Below are positions 1 to 8,511 of a stretch of 12,314 bases of DNA, piece by piece. A program made the position numbers and the translations under genes. The stretch comes from an uncultured Oscillospiraceae bacterium (GTDB lineage Bacteria > Bacillota > Clostridia > Oscillospirales > Oscillospiraceae), in assembly GCA_910584045.1 (NCBI GenBank), contig CAJTYO010000074.1, positions 1-12,314 of the forward strand, written 5' to 3'. Within the stretch, counting starts at the first letter, position 1. Each line of letters opens with the position of its first letter. The notes beneath the pieces were generated by a model. That model saw only the letters and a list, made by a program, of their open reading frames with translations, had not been told where the DNA came from and made no database searches.

Positions 1-291
1 AATACGGGCGATCACCTGTAAAACGGCGTCCGGATTCCCGGCTATGGTCCCGGCGGCCACGGCGGCCCGGACACCCTTCAGTCCGCCGGTGTTGGGCACC
101 ACCACGCTCTTCACGTTCTTGATGATATTGCCGGACACCTCCGCCCGGACCCGCTCCGGCGCGGCCCCCAGCACCGCCCGCAGCCGGGCGGCGGCGTAGG
201 CGATGGCGATGGGCTCGGTACAGCCCGTGGCGGGCACCAGCTCCTCCCGCAGGATGGCGGCGTAGGCCCGGCGCGTCTCAGCAGTCAGCAT
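1..291 (-). CDS. UPF0597 / L-cysteine desulfidase-like (serine dehydratase alpha family) protein, N-terminal part
   Basis: The first 97 codons of a gene that continues past the left edge. The translation starts MLTAETRRAY and carries GCTEP (Cys24 to Pro28), followed by SGNIIKNVKSVVVPNTGG. Both are signatures of the UPF0597 family (E. coli CyuA/YhaM and relatives), iron-sulfur enzymes that break L-cysteine into pyruvate, ammonia and hydrogen sulfide. Cys24 matches the family's conserved N-terminal cysteine. The ATG at 291 was chosen because a purine-rich Shine-Dalgarno (GAGGGG) lies about 8 bases upstream and the family motif starts at the usual distance from it. The gene overlaps the 3' end of the YitT-type gene by 14 bp in another frame, so the two are probably translationally coupled. 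The family call is strong. Substrate specificity (cysteine, serine or other) cannot be judged from this fragment. Confidence 0.85.
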   Translation of the reverse strand, partial: MLTAETRRAYAAILREELVPATGCTEPIAIAYAAARLRAVLGAAPERVRAEVSGNIIKNVKSVVVPNTGGLKGVRAAVAAGTIAGNPDAVLQVIARI

Positions 292-1210
292 CGTCGTTTT
301 CCCCTCTTTCTCCCCTCTCCGGCGCAGAGAGGTCCACATAGGTACGCTCCATGGAAAAGCCCTGGCCCCGGACCTCCTTAATCTGGGTGATGGTCAGAAA
401 CGCGCCGGGGTCGATGGACTGGATCAGCATTTTTGCGGCATACAGCTTCCGGGGCGGGATAACGCACAGAACTCCCCGCTGTGACCGCTCCGTTACCCCC
501 GTCTCAATGCACACCATGGTGATCCCCGCCTGCAGTTCCCCCAGGCACCGGCGGCGAATCTCCTCGTATCGGGGTGAGATGGCGAAGATCTGGATCTGTG
601 ACTGGCCCAGCAGCATCACCCTGTCCAGTGCCGCCGTCTCCACCACCAGCAGCACGATGCCGAACAGAATCTGCTCCGGCCGGGAGTACAGCGCCTGGAC
701 TCCCAGAATCACGATGTCCGTCACATACACTGCCACGGACACCGGGATGTGGGTCCACTTGTGCAGCACCAGGTTCACCACATCCGTGCCTCCGCTGGAG
801 GACCCCACCCGCATCAGCAATCCCAGGGACACCCCCACCAGTCCCCCGCCGAAAAGGGCCGACAGCATGGGGTCCCCGGCCAGGTTCTCAATTCCAGGCA
901 CCCGCTGCATGATCCCCAAAAAGACGGGGTAGAGCAGGGAACTGGCAATGGTGGTGAGCACAAAGGCCCGCCCCAGCACCGCCCACCCCAGAGCCAGGGC
1001 CAGCAGGTTAAAAATCAGCACCAGCGAGGCCGTATCCAAGGGCAGAAAGCGGGACAGGGCCAGCCCCAGCCCCGTGGCCCCGCCCATAATCATGCCGCTG
1101 GGGACGATAAAGGCGGCCACGGTGAACCCCAGCAGAAGATTGCCCAGGAGGATGGAGACACAGGTCTCCGCCAGCTTGCGCAGGGACTGACCGGACAGCT
1201 TCTCCCTCAT
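278..1210 (-). CDS. YitT family membrane protein (DUF161 plus C-terminal DUF2179)
   Basis: A 310-aa polytopic membrane protein of the YitT/YqfU/YpjC family, common in Firmicutes and without an established biochemical role. About six hydrophobic segments can be seen (roughly residues 16-37, 60-80, 83-105, 115-135, 155-173 and 179-197). The family glycine/serine motif GSSSGGTDVV is at 136-145. The soluble C-terminal DUF2179 domain covers about 205-290, with GVLCVI near 246 and EVRGQGFS at 279-286, a form typical of this domain. Length is normal for the family. The ATG at 1210 is preceded by an AGGAGG eight bases upstream, and that site overlaps the TAG stop of the M16 peptidase gene. This implies coupled translation and a shared transcript. 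The last ten residues are acidic and polar and overlap the next gene. Transport of a solute is possible for the family but is not shown here. Confidence 0.93.
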   Translation of the reverse strand: MREKLSGQSLRKLAETCVSILLGNLLLGFTVAAFIVPSGMIMGGATGLGLALSRFLPLDTASLVLIFNLLALALGWAVLGRAFVLTTIASSLLYPVFLGIMQRVPGIENLAGDPMLSALFGGGLVGVSLGLLMRVGSSSGGTDVVNLVLHKWTHIPVSVAVYVTDIVILGVQALYSRPEQILFGIVLLVVETAALDRVMLLGQSQIQIFAISPRYEEIRRRCLGELQAGITMVCIETGVTERSQRGVLCVIPPRKLYAAKMLIQSIDPGAFLTITQIKEVRGQGFSMERTYVDLSAPERGERGENDDADC

Positions 1211-1222
1211 GGCGGCCCCCTC

Positions 1223-4114
1223 CTACAGCACAGTAATCTCTTCCAGTCCCGGGCAGGCGTCCAGCTGCTTCCGGGGACCCAGGACGCAGACCGACGCCTC
1301 CTCCGCCAGCGCGTCCAGCGCTCCGGCCAGCGCCGCCAGGTCCTCCGGTCCCGCCGCCAGCATCTCCCGCCGCAGACGGCACAGGTCCCCGAAGGTCATC
1401 CCACGCCAGTGGTACAAGTCGGCGGTCTTCCCACGCAGTCGAGGCGTCAGCAGCCGGTCGTCATCGGCCACCGCGCCGATGATCATGCCCGTCATATCCA
1501 TATTCCCCACACTCCGGAGGAAGTCCGACGAGGCGCGGTAGCAATCCAAGGTCCGCCCGGCGCTGGGGTCACGGTAGGAGTAGAACCCAGCCAGGCCCTT
1601 GTCCCACAGCACCAGGCCCACACCGTATGCGCCCCCCTGAACCCGCACGGCGTTCCACAGGTAGTCCAGTGACACCACCCGGCCCGCTGCCCTGGTCCCG
1701 CCTCGACAGGCCAGGGGCATCACCCCGCCCATAGCGGCATAGCTCACATCCGAGGGGATAACGATACCCTCCCGGCAGCGCGGCCAGGGCCGGAGGGCCG
1801 GAGCCTCCTCCGGCACGGGCTCCCCCTCAGGAAGCCGGGCGGACAGCAGCGCCGCCGCCGTCTCCGCTCCGTCGGGCCGATGGCCGGTGACGCTGACAGT
1901 CAGCCGGGCGCGGCAGAAGACCCGCCCCGACAAAGCCGCCAGCGCCTCCTCCAGCGCGGGGAAGCGCTGGGAGAACGCCCGCTCCAGCTCCGTCAGCCAG
2001 CGCAGGAAGGCCGCGCCCTCGGCGTTTTCCTTCACCACACTCTCGGCGGAGCTCCGGGCCAGGACCCGGCTCAGGGAGGTCAGGTGACCGTTCATCACCA
2101 ACTGCTCCGCCAGAACGGCACGGCGCTGGGCCAAGAACTCGGAGACGCGCTTGGGGTCTTGCAGCTTCGTCCTTGTCAGCAGCTCCGAGAGCAGCTCCAG
2201 CGCACTCTCCAGCTTGCCGTCCAGCACACTGCACGAGGCGCACAGGAAGCTGCGGCACCGCTCCGGGCTCCCCATAGGGCTATAGGCCTCCACGGAGAAG
2301 CGGATCTGGCCGAACCGGCTGCGCAGCTCCCGCTGCAGCTCCTCCAGGCCCCAACCCTCGGTCTCCAGCTTGCCCAGCAGCTGGGCGAGCAGGGAGACCT
2401 GGGAAATCTGCTCTTCGGTAAGATCGTCCAGAGTAAAATACAGGTTCAGATAGGTGATACCCCCGGTGGGCAGCTCGTGAAGCAGCACGGGCAGCCCCGC
2501 ACAGACCGTCTCCTCTATGGGCAGCCGCTCCGGCTCCGAGGGAATCTGGTCCAAGCGCAGCATAGGAATGGCGGCCAGCTGCTCCGGCGCATCCGGTGTG
2601 TTCTGCCAGGTCTCGATCCTGGCCTGTTGGTCCCGGATCGCCGCCGTCTCCGTCTCGCTCCAGCCGGACCGGGCCTCCCGCAGCCTCTCGGTCTCCGCCG
2701 CCTGCCGCTCCTGGCCCAGGGTGTGGGAGGGGCGCATGATCACCCGGCATCGGTGGGGATTGCTCACCAGAGCCCGGTTCAGCAGCTCCTCGAACCAGCC
2801 TGCTCCGCACTTTTCCCGCAGGCGGTCATACAGATCCCCCACCTCCAGCCGGCCGGCGGGGTCCCCGCCGTACAGCCAGCACGCCATTACCTGGACGCCC
2901 AGCATCAGCCCCTGGGGCGTGGAGCCGTAATCCCGCTGGCGGGCCTGAAACTCCATGTTGTCCAGTGTGGCCAGGATGCGCCGGTGGTCCAGTCCCTCCC
3001 GAACCAGCCGGGACAGCTCCTCCGCCAGGGCCTTGGAGACCGCCTCAAGCTTGTCCTCCTCCACGTCTTTGACCTCCAGGGTCATCCGGGGCTGGAGGGA
3101 GCCGGAATAGCAGGTCAGATTCACATCCTTGGCCAGCCCGTTCTCCAGCATTTTCCGCTTCAGCGGAGCCTGGTTGTCTCCGCAGAGCACGTCGGCCAGG
3201 GCCTCCAGAGCGGTGATCTCCTCCCGGTCCGCAAAGGTCCCCAGCACGAAGCCGTCCGCCAGCCGGGCTCGGCCCTCCAGAGACTCCTGGGCGGAGAGCT
3301 CGTAGACCAGCTCCGTGGTCCCGCCGTCCACCGCTGCCTGGAGAGGGATGGGGTCCGGGACGGGGGCCCGGTCATAGGCGGCCAGGTACTCCCCATCCAA
3401 AATGCCCAGGATGTTATCGATATCCATCCGCCCGTCCAGGAAGATATAGGCGTTGGACGGGTGATACAGCCGCTTGTGGGCGGCGGCAAATTGCTCGTAG
3501 GTCAGCTCCGGGATATGCTCCGGATCGCCGCCGGCGTTATATTGGTAGCAGGTGTCCGGGAACAGGCGGCGGAGCAGACGGCTGTCCAGCAGCTCGTCCG
3601 GGGCGGCCATGGCCCCCTTCATCTCGTTGAACACCACGCCCTTATAGGATGGCTCGCCCTCGCCGTCCAGCTCGTAGTGCCAACCCTCCTGACCAAATAT
3701 CTCCGGCTTGGAGTGGATGAGGGGGTGGAGCACCGCGTCCATGTAGACCCGCAGAAGGTTCACAAAATCCTGGTCATTCCGGCTGGACACGGGGTACATG
3801 GTCATATCCGGGAAGGTCGCGGCGTTGAGGTAGGTGTTTAGTGAGCTCTTCAGCAGCTCCACGAAGGGCTCCTTCACCGGGTAGCGGTCCGAGCCGCACA
3901 GCACCGAGTGCTCCAGGATGTGAAACACGCCGGTGTCGTCCCATGGCTGGGTCTGGAAGGCAATGGAGAAGGTCTTGTTCTTCTCCTCCCGCTCCAGCCA
4001 TACCAGCTGCGCGCCGCTGCGCCGGTGCTCCAGCTGCCACAGGACTGCCTCCAGCTCGTCCAACCTCCTCCCTGACAGGACCGTAAAACCGTGTACAATT
4101 TGATTTTGCTCCAT
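1223..4114 (-). CDS. M16C zinc metallopeptidase, presequence protease (PreP/Cym1)-like insulinase family protein
   Basis: A 963-aa peptidase, full length for the M16C group, whose members have two homologous halves enclosing a chamber and degrade short unfolded peptides. The inverted zinc motif HxxEH is intact as H65-ILE-H69, with Glu68 the expected catalytic base. The third zinc ligand fits Glu164 in NEMKG, 99 residues downstream, the family spacing. The C-terminal half supplies the conserved Arg/Tyr pair (R824 and Y830 in RVQGGAYG) that completes the active site in PreP. LTYEQF and YHPSNAYIF near 205-225 belong to the first inactive-type domain, and the M16C-associated linker lies roughly at 460-700. 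No signal peptide is visible, so it is probably cytoplasmic. The ATG start has GGGAGGT a few bases upstream. It opens a likely operon with the YitT-type and UPF0597 genes, behind a promoter and a hairpin in the 139-bp upstream gap. Confidence 0.95.
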   Translation of the reverse strand: MEQNQIVHGFTVLSGRRLDELEAVLWQLEHRRSGAQLVWLEREEKNKTFSIAFQTQPWDDTGVFHILEHSVLCGSDRYPVKEPFVELLKSSLNTYLNAATFPDMTMYPVSSRNDQDFVNLLRVYMDAVLHPLIHSKPEIFGQEGWHYELDGEGEPSYKGVVFNEMKGAMAAPDELLDSRLLRRLFPDTCYQYNAGGDPEHIPELTYEQFAAAHKRLYHPSNAYIFLDGRMDIDNILGILDGEYLAAYDRAPVPDPIPLQAAVDGGTTELVYELSAQESLEGRARLADGFVLGTFADREEITALEALADVLCGDNQAPLKRKMLENGLAKDVNLTCYSGSLQPRMTLEVKDVEEDKLEAVSKALAEELSRLVREGLDHRRILATLDNMEFQARQRDYGSTPQGLMLGVQVMACWLYGGDPAGRLEVGDLYDRLREKCGAGWFEELLNRALVSNPHRCRVIMRPSHTLGQERQAAETERLREARSGWSETETAAIRDQQARIETWQNTPDAPEQLAAIPMLRLDQIPSEPERLPIEETVCAGLPVLLHELPTGGITYLNLYFTLDDLTEEQISQVSLLAQLLGKLETEGWGLEELQRELRSRFGQIRFSVEAYSPMGSPERCRSFLCASCSVLDGKLESALELLSELLTRTKLQDPKRVSEFLAQRRAVLAEQLVMNGHLTSLSRVLARSSAESVVKENAEGAAFLRWLTELERAFSQRFPALEEALAALSGRVFCRARLTVSVTGHRPDGAETAAALLSARLPEGEPVPEEAPALRPWPRCREGIVIPSDVSYAAMGGVMPLACRGGTRAAGRVVSLDYLWNAVRVQGGAYGVGLVLWDKGLAGFYSYRDPSAGRTLDCYRASSDFLRSVGNMDMTGMIIGAVADDDRLLTPRLRGKTADLYHWRGMTFGDLCRLRREMLAAGPEDLAALAGALDALAEEASVCVLGPRKQLDACPGLEEITVL

Positions 4115-4175
4115 AGTGACCTCCCAATATTTTTATTCTCTCGCGGGCATTTGACAGTGCGTCACAGGCGACGGT

Positions 4176-4202
4176 ATGGTTCTCCTCATTTGGGAGAACC
4201 AT
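4176..4202 (-). promoter_or_regulatory. Perfect inverted repeat / hairpin in the leader of the M16C peptidase gene
   Basis: On the + strand ATGGTTCTCC (4176-4185) is followed by seven bases and then GGAGAACCAT (4193-4202), a perfect 10-bp inverted repeat. It lies between the predicted -10 box (4214-4219) and the peptidase start codon, so on the minus transcript it would form a stem-loop within a few bases of the 5' end. No U-run follows on either strand, so it is not an intrinsic terminator. It could be a 5' mRNA stabiliser or an operator for a dimeric repressor placed just downstream of the transcription start. The repeat itself is seen directly. The function is inferred. Confidence 0.55.
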
Positions 4203-4213
4203 GACATAGCGAC

Positions 4214-4243
4214 AGTATACACGATTTCCCATCCTCTCCGCAA
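4214..4243 (-). promoter_or_regulatory. Candidate sigma-A promoter for the M16C peptidase operon
   Basis: Read on the minus strand: TTGCGG (4238-4243), an 18-base spacer, then TATACT (4214-4219). The -10 box matches the consensus at 5 of 6 positions and the -35 at 3 of 6. A start near 4207 would give a leader of about 90 bases beginning just before the 4176-4202 hairpin. The upstream methyltransferase gene ends at 4254 and no U-tailed terminator separates them, so read-through from that gene is also possible. This site is inferred from sequence alone. Confidence 0.5.
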
Positions 4244-4253
4244 GCGGTTTTGT

Positions 4254-5129
4254 CTATTTTCTCCAAATTTCCGCCAGACGCCGGATATACGCCGGCCCCG
4301 CGCCGCAGCAGCCTCCAATCAGCCGGGCTCCCCTGCGAACCAGGATCTCCATATGTCCGGCGAAAGCCTCCGGCCCCATGGAGTAGTGGGCCCGGCCCTC
4401 CTCGTCCATCACCGGCAGACCGGCGTTGGGCTTGGCGATGACGGGGATGTCCCCCGCCGCCTCCCAAAGGGAGCGAACCACGGCCTCCAGCTGGTCCGGC
4501 CCTACGGAGCAGTTGATCCCCACGGCGGCGGCCCCCAGCTCCCGGGCCATGGCCGCCGCCTCCCGGATGGAGCCGCCGAAGAGCACCCCGCCGTCGGCCT
4601 CCGCTGAGAAGGACGTCATCACCGGCAGGCCCAGCCCAGCCGCCGCGTCCAGAGCGGCGGCTGCCTCGTCCAGTCCCATCAGCGTCTCCACCGCCAGAAG
4701 GTCCACCCCCGCCTCCGCCAGAGCCTCCATCTGCTCCCGGTAGACGTCGTAGGCATCCCCGTAGCTGAGCTCTCCCACCGGCTCCAGGGGCCGGCCCATG
4801 GTAGACAGGTCCCCGGCCACCAGAGCCCTTCCCCCTGCTGCCTCTTTGGAGAGGGCCACCAGGGCGGCGTTCAGCTCCCCAACGCGCCCCTGCAGACCGA
4901 AGTTCTTGAGGCTCAGGCGGTTGGCGGAGAAGGTGGGGGCCATGACGATCCGGCTGCCCGCCTCCACATAGGCTCTCTGGAGGGACAGCAGGGCCTCCGG
5001 GTTGTCCAGTACCCATAGCTCCGGGGGAACGCCTACGGGCATCCCCGCCTCCCGAAGACAACTGCCGGTGGCCCCGTCCAGCATGACGGGACCGCCGGCG
5101 GTCAGATCCCGAAATTCTTCTCTTGTCAC
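4254..5129 (-). CDS. Homocysteine S-methyltransferase family protein (single-domain)
   Basis: A 291-aa TIM-barrel enzyme of the homocysteine-binding family (BHMT, MmuM and the N-terminal part of MetH), which moves a methyl group to the sulfur of L-homocysteine to give methionine. The N-terminal loop LDGATGS (17-23) matches the family DGxxGT/S motif. The three zinc-binding cysteines are present: Cys207 in GINCSVGP, and Cys274 and Cys275 in IGGCCGAGP. The barrel is complete, but there is no folate, cobalamin or MTHFR domain, so the methyl donor could be S-methylmethionine, a betaine or a partner protein and cannot be read from sequence. The GTG start at 5129 was chosen because AGGAGG sits eight bases upstream. 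Only 16 bases separate it from the hydrolase stop, so the two are almost certainly cotranscribed. Confidence 0.9.
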   Translation of the reverse strand: MTREEFRDLTAGGPVMLDGATGSCLREAGMPVGVPPELWVLDNPEALLSLQRAYVEAGSRIVMAPTFSANRLSLKNFGLQGRVGELNAALVALSKEAAGGRALVAGDLSTMGRPLEPVGELSYGDAYDVYREQMEALAEAGVDLLAVETLMGLDEAAAALDAAAGLGLPVMTSFSAEADGGVLFGGSIREAAAMARELGAAAVGINCSVGPDQLEAVVRSLWEAAGDIPVIAKPNAGLPVMDEEGRAHYSMGPEAFAGHMEILVRRGARLIGGCCGAGPAYIRRLAEIWRK

Positions 5130-5145
5130 AAGACCCGCCTCCTTT

Positions 5146-6213
5146 TTACTGCACCGCCGACTGATAAAACGTCAGAATGCTGTCCATAAAAGCCGCATCC
5201 AGCTCCCTGGCCCGGAATTTATCGATAGAGGCGTAGAAGCTGCGCAGCTCCTCCTCCGGCACATCCCCGCCGTACCGCTCGTTCAGCGCCCGCCCTCTCT
5301 CGTTCACCTCGTCCACGTAGTCCAGGGCGGCCTGGGAATAGAAGAGGCTGTTGTGCCCGTTCCGGTGCTCCTCGCCGCAGACAGCATACCGGACGTTGGG
5401 GTTAGTGATCCGGTCTCTCTGGGAGATAATGCTCACCGTAGTATACCCCACCGTGGGGTCCTCATCCCCATGGAGGAGCAGCACAGGCGTATCTGTGCTG
5501 TTGATGGCCTCCACCGCCGTCAGGCCCAGTGCGTCGCCAAAGGTCAGCTTCTGGTTGATCCAGATGAAGGGGCGCTCCAGATAGATCAGCGGCCCCAGCA
5601 TATCCTCGCCCCACGACATAATCATGGGCATGGCCTCGTTGAACCCCGCCACGCTGGCAGAGGCGGCGACGTTATGATCAAAATGGAAGATGGAGGCCAC
5701 AGCGTAGCCGCCCCAGCTGTGACCGAACAGGAACACGGGCAGCCCCTCAAACCGCATCTCCCCCTCTATCCAGGTCAGGGCCGCATCCAGATCCAGCACC
5801 GATTGATTCAGGCCCACACAGTCCTTTCCCCCGCTGTCCCAGCAGCCGGTGTTGCTGTAGCACAGCACCTGGTAACCGTGGTCCGCGAAGTACATCATCT
5901 CCGGCAGATAACTCCCCTCGCCGCCCCCCAGGCCGTGGGAAATGACCACCAGGCCCCCGGCGTTTTCTCCGCAGTAGAGGTGGCCCGTCAGGCGGTTCTC
6001 GCCGGAGGGGAAGCTCACCGGCTCCCGGCTGTAGCGGTCCGCAATGTCCTCATAAAGAATGCTGGAGGTCAGTCCCGGCTCCGGCGGCGCAGTGCGGGCA
6101 AAGATGTCGCTGAACATGATCTGCACGGCCACAGGGGAGGCGATGCAGATCGCAAGCGCAAGAACCAGCAGGACAATGCCCGCGATTTGCCAGCTTTTCT
6201 TCCTGGTTTTCAT
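5146..6213 (-). CDS. Membrane-anchored alpha/beta hydrolase
   Basis: A 355-aa serine hydrolase of the alpha/beta fold. A lysine/arginine-rich start followed by one hydrophobic segment (about 11-33) and no clear cleavage site suggests an N-terminal anchor with the enzyme outside the cytoplasmic membrane. The oxyanion loop is SHGLGGG (92-98). The nucleophile elbow is GHSWGG with Ser166. The acid is probably Asp252 in HGDEDPTV, and the base is probably His287 in RNGHNSL. The region between Asp252 and His287 is compatible with a small lid. The substrate is unknown; esterase/lipase or peptidase-like activity are both possible. The ATG at 6213 has an AAGGA ribosome binding site. It sits 36 bases downstream of RecD2 and 16 bases upstream of the methyltransferase gene, in one transcription unit. 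The neighbours do not suggest a shared pathway. Confidence 0.88.
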   Translation of the reverse strand: MKTRKKSWQIAGIVLLVLALAICIASPVAVQIMFSDIFARTAPPEPGLTSSILYEDIADRYSREPVSFPSGENRLTGHLYCGENAGGLVVISHGLGGGEGSYLPEMMYFADHGYQVLCYSNTGCWDSGGKDCVGLNQSVLDLDAALTWIEGEMRFEGLPVFLFGHSWGGYAVASIFHFDHNVAASASVAGFNEAMPMIMSWGEDMLGPLIYLERPFIWINQKLTFGDALGLTAVEAINSTDTPVLLLHGDEDPTVGYTTVSIISQRDRITNPNVRYAVCGEEHRNGHNSLFYSQAALDYVDEVNERGRALNERYGGDVPEEELRSFYASIDKFRARELDAAFMDSILTFYQSAVQ

Positions 6214-6249
6214 GTAAGTGTTCCTTTCTGTTTATACATCGCGGACCCA

Positions 6250-8499
6250 TTATTGGGCCTGCGGCCCAACGGCCGGTCCCGCGCCGCCTCCCTGCCGCAG
6301 CCGCCAGCGAAGGCCGCTGTAGCGACGCTGCTGCCGGTCATTGGCGGCCATGCGGCCCAGGGCCGCGTCGTCGCCCACCACCACCAGCAGCTCCCTGGCC
6401 CTGGTAATCCCGGTGTACAGCACCCCCCGGACCATCAGCGCCGGGGCCGCCGGCAGCACCACCAGTACCACCGCCTTATACTCGCTGCCCTGGCTCTTGT
6501 GGACCGTCACCGCGTAGGCCAGCTCCAGCTCCCCCAGCATATCCGCCGTATAAGTGGCTGTGCGGTCGTCAAAACGGATACTCAGCAGCTCACCGGAGGG
6601 GTCGATGTCTTCCACCACCCCTACGTCACCGTTGAAAATGCCCGCGCCGGTGACGCCGTCGCCGCGCAGCCACAGCACGTCGTAATTGTTCCGGATCTGC
6701 ATCACCCGGTCCCCGGTGCGAAAGGTGATCTCCCCCCAGACCTTCTGCGCCTTGGCCGGATCAGGGGGGTTTAGGGTCTTCTGCAGCGCCCGGTTCAGCG
6801 CCGCGGTGCCCCACGCACCCTTCCGAGTGGGACAGAGCACCTGGATCTGCCCCGGCTCCACCCCCATGTTTTTGGGCAGGCGGTTTCCGCACAGGTCCAC
6901 CACCAAATCCACCGCCTCCTGAGCGTCCCGGCGGCGCATGAAGAAGAAGTCGCTGTCCGGCCCGTTGCGCACCTCCGGCAGGCAGCCCTGGTCCACCGCG
7001 TGGGCCGCCCGGATGATTGCCGAGGCCTGGGCCTGCCGGAAAATCTCCGTCAGGGCCACCGTCTCGATCCGCCCGGAGCGGATCAGGTCCCCGAACACAT
7101 TCCCCGGCCCCACCGATGGCAGCTGGTCCGGGTCCCCCACCATGATAAGGCGGCAGTCGTCCCGGACCGCCGCCAGCAGAGCCGCCATGAGGGGCAGGTC
7201 CACCATGCTCATCTCATCCACCACCACGGCCTCCGCCGCCAGAGGCTCCTTCTCGTTCTTCTGGAAGGTCACCTCCCCTGCGTCCTCCCGCCAGGTCATG
7301 CCCAGACAGCGGTGGATGGTCTGGGCCTCCCGCGAGCATAGTTCGCCCAGCCGTTTGGCCGCCCGGCCCGTGGGGGCCATCAGCAGCGTGGTACAGCCCA
7401 TCCGGTCCAGCATAGCCACGATGCCCCGCACGGAGGTGGTCTTGCCGGTACCGGGGCCGCCGGTGAGAAGAATCACACCGCTCTTGGCCGCCAGCTCCAC
7501 CGCCCGCCGCTGGGCGGGGGCGTAGGTCAGGCCCTGGGCCGCCTCAATCTCGCCGATGATAGCGTCCACCCTGCTGGCCACATAGTCCGGCCCGTCCGCC
7601 CGGCAGCGGAGCATCCTCTCCAACTTCTCCGTCACCGCCATCTCCGCGTCGTACAATCGCCGGAGGTAACAGGCCTCCACCCTCGCAACCCGCTCCCAGC
7701 GGACGGCGCCCCGGCCGGTCAGCGCGTCCAGCGCCTCCTCCGCCAGCTCGGAGGGACAGTCGATGAGCTGGGCGGCGGCGGCAATCAGCTTATCCCGGGG
7801 CAGGAAGACGTGGCCGTTGTTCAGGTTATAGGTCAGCTCAAAGAGGACGGCGGCCTCCACCCGGCGGCGGCTGTCCCCCGCCATGCCCATGGACAGGGCG
7901 ATCTGGTCCATAATGGAGAAATCCACGCCGTACAGCTCGTCCACCAGCAGATAGGGGTCCTCCCGCACCACGTCCAGGGCCCTGCCGCCGTACCGGCGGT
8001 ACAGCCGCAGGGCCAGGGTCAGGGGCAGGTCGTTGGCGGAGAGAAAATCCATCAGCCGCCGCATACCTGTCTGATACTGATAGCTCTCGCAGATCTCCCG
8101 GGCCCGTCGGGGCGTGATGCCCTTGACCTGGGTAAGCCGGTCCGGGTCCATCTCCAGCACCAGCAGCGTCTCATCGCCGAAGCGCTGAACGAGGCGGCTG
8201 GCGGTGGCCGCGCCCACGCCCTTGACGGCCCCGGAGGCCAAATAGCGCAGTATCTCGTCCTCGGTAGTGGGCAGACGGCGCTCCACCCGCTCTAGCTCCA
8301 CCTGCTCGCCGTGGACGGGGTGAGTAACCCAATGGCCGGTCAGGCTCAGGTCCTCCCCCGGCGCGGCAAAGGGGATGGTTCCCACCACGGTCACGGCCTC
8401 GCCGTCAACCGTGACCAGCCGAAGCACGGCGTAGCCGTTCTCCTCATTCTGATAGACCACACTGTCAATGGTCCCGTCGATGGAACACGCTCCGTTCAT
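6250..8499 (-). CDS. recD2: RecD2-type ATP-dependent DNA helicase (SF1B)
   Basis: A 749-aa helicase of the RecD2/YrrC family, which unwinds DNA 5' to 3' and takes part in recombination, replication-fork and mismatch repair in bacteria lacking RecBC. The N-terminal region (1-75) is the OB-fold-like part. Helix-hairpin-helix-type segments occupy about 85-140 (AVKGVGAATA and QVKGITPRRA). The motor motifs are all intact: Walker A GGPGTGKTT (347-355), Walker B VVVDEMSMVD (425-434), motif III GDPDQLPSVG (455-464), the arginine-containing EIFRQA (485-490), HKSQGSEY (667-674) and motif VI YTGITRAR (695-702). Length is standard. The ATG at 8499 is preceded by AAGGAG, and this site overlaps the TAA of the 109-aa gene upstream, suggesting coupled translation. 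The C-terminal tail (about 735-749) is glycine/proline-rich and unlikely to be structured. Confidence 0.97.
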   Translation of the reverse strand: MNGACSIDGTIDSVVYQNEENGYAVLRLVTVDGEAVTVVGTIPFAAPGEDLSLTGHWVTHPVHGEQVELERVERRLPTTEDEILRYLASGAVKGVGAATASRLVQRFGDETLLVLEMDPDRLTQVKGITPRRAREICESYQYQTGMRRLMDFLSANDLPLTLALRLYRRYGGRALDVVREDPYLLVDELYGVDFSIMDQIALSMGMAGDSRRRVEAAVLFELTYNLNNGHVFLPRDKLIAAAAQLIDCPSELAEEALDALTGRGAVRWERVARVEACYLRRLYDAEMAVTEKLERMLRCRADGPDYVASRVDAIIGEIEAAQGLTYAPAQRRAVELAAKSGVILLTGGPGTGKTTSVRGIVAMLDRMGCTTLLMAPTGRAAKRLGELCSREAQTIHRCLGMTWREDAGEVTFQKNEKEPLAAEAVVVDEMSMVDLPLMAALLAAVRDDCRLIMVGDPDQLPSVGPGNVFGDLIRSGRIETVALTEIFRQAQASAIIRAAHAVDQGCLPEVRNGPDSDFFFMRRRDAQEAVDLVVDLCGNRLPKNMGVEPGQIQVLCPTRKGAWGTAALNRALQKTLNPPDPAKAQKVWGEITFRTGDRVMQIRNNYDVLWLRGDGVTGAGIFNGDVGVVEDIDPSGELLSIRFDDRTATYTADMLGELELAYAVTVHKSQGSEYKAVVLVVLPAAPALMVRGVLYTGITRARELLVVVGDDAALGRMAANDRQQRRYSGLRWRLRQGGGAGPAVGPQAQ

Positions 8500-8511
8500 C
8501 CTATGTACTCC

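Noticed and set aside
1880..3841. A 653-codon open frame on the + strand opposite the M16C peptidase gene
   Set aside because: It is low-complexity, rich in Q, G, H, L and R, lacks any domain motif, and mirrors a clearly functional gene on the other strand. Long antisense frames are expected in GC-rich coding DNA.
3774..4232. A possible leader peptide reading through the 4176-4202 hairpin
   Set aside because: The frame runs on into the peptidase gene in the wrong phase, has no ribosome binding site, and shows no run of regulatory codons.
4244..4260. Intrinsic terminator after the homocysteine methyltransferase gene
   Set aside because: Only a 4-bp CCGC/GCGG stem is present, with no following U-run.
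4186..5061. A 291-codon frame overlapping the homocysteine methyltransferase
   Set aside because: It is glycine/arginine-rich with no family motif, while the chosen frame has the zinc cysteines and a good ribosome binding site.
5002..6774. A 590-codon open frame on the + strand across the hydrolase and neighbours
   Set aside because: It spans three real minus-strand genes and their gaps, has no recognisable motif, and has composition typical of an antisense shadow.
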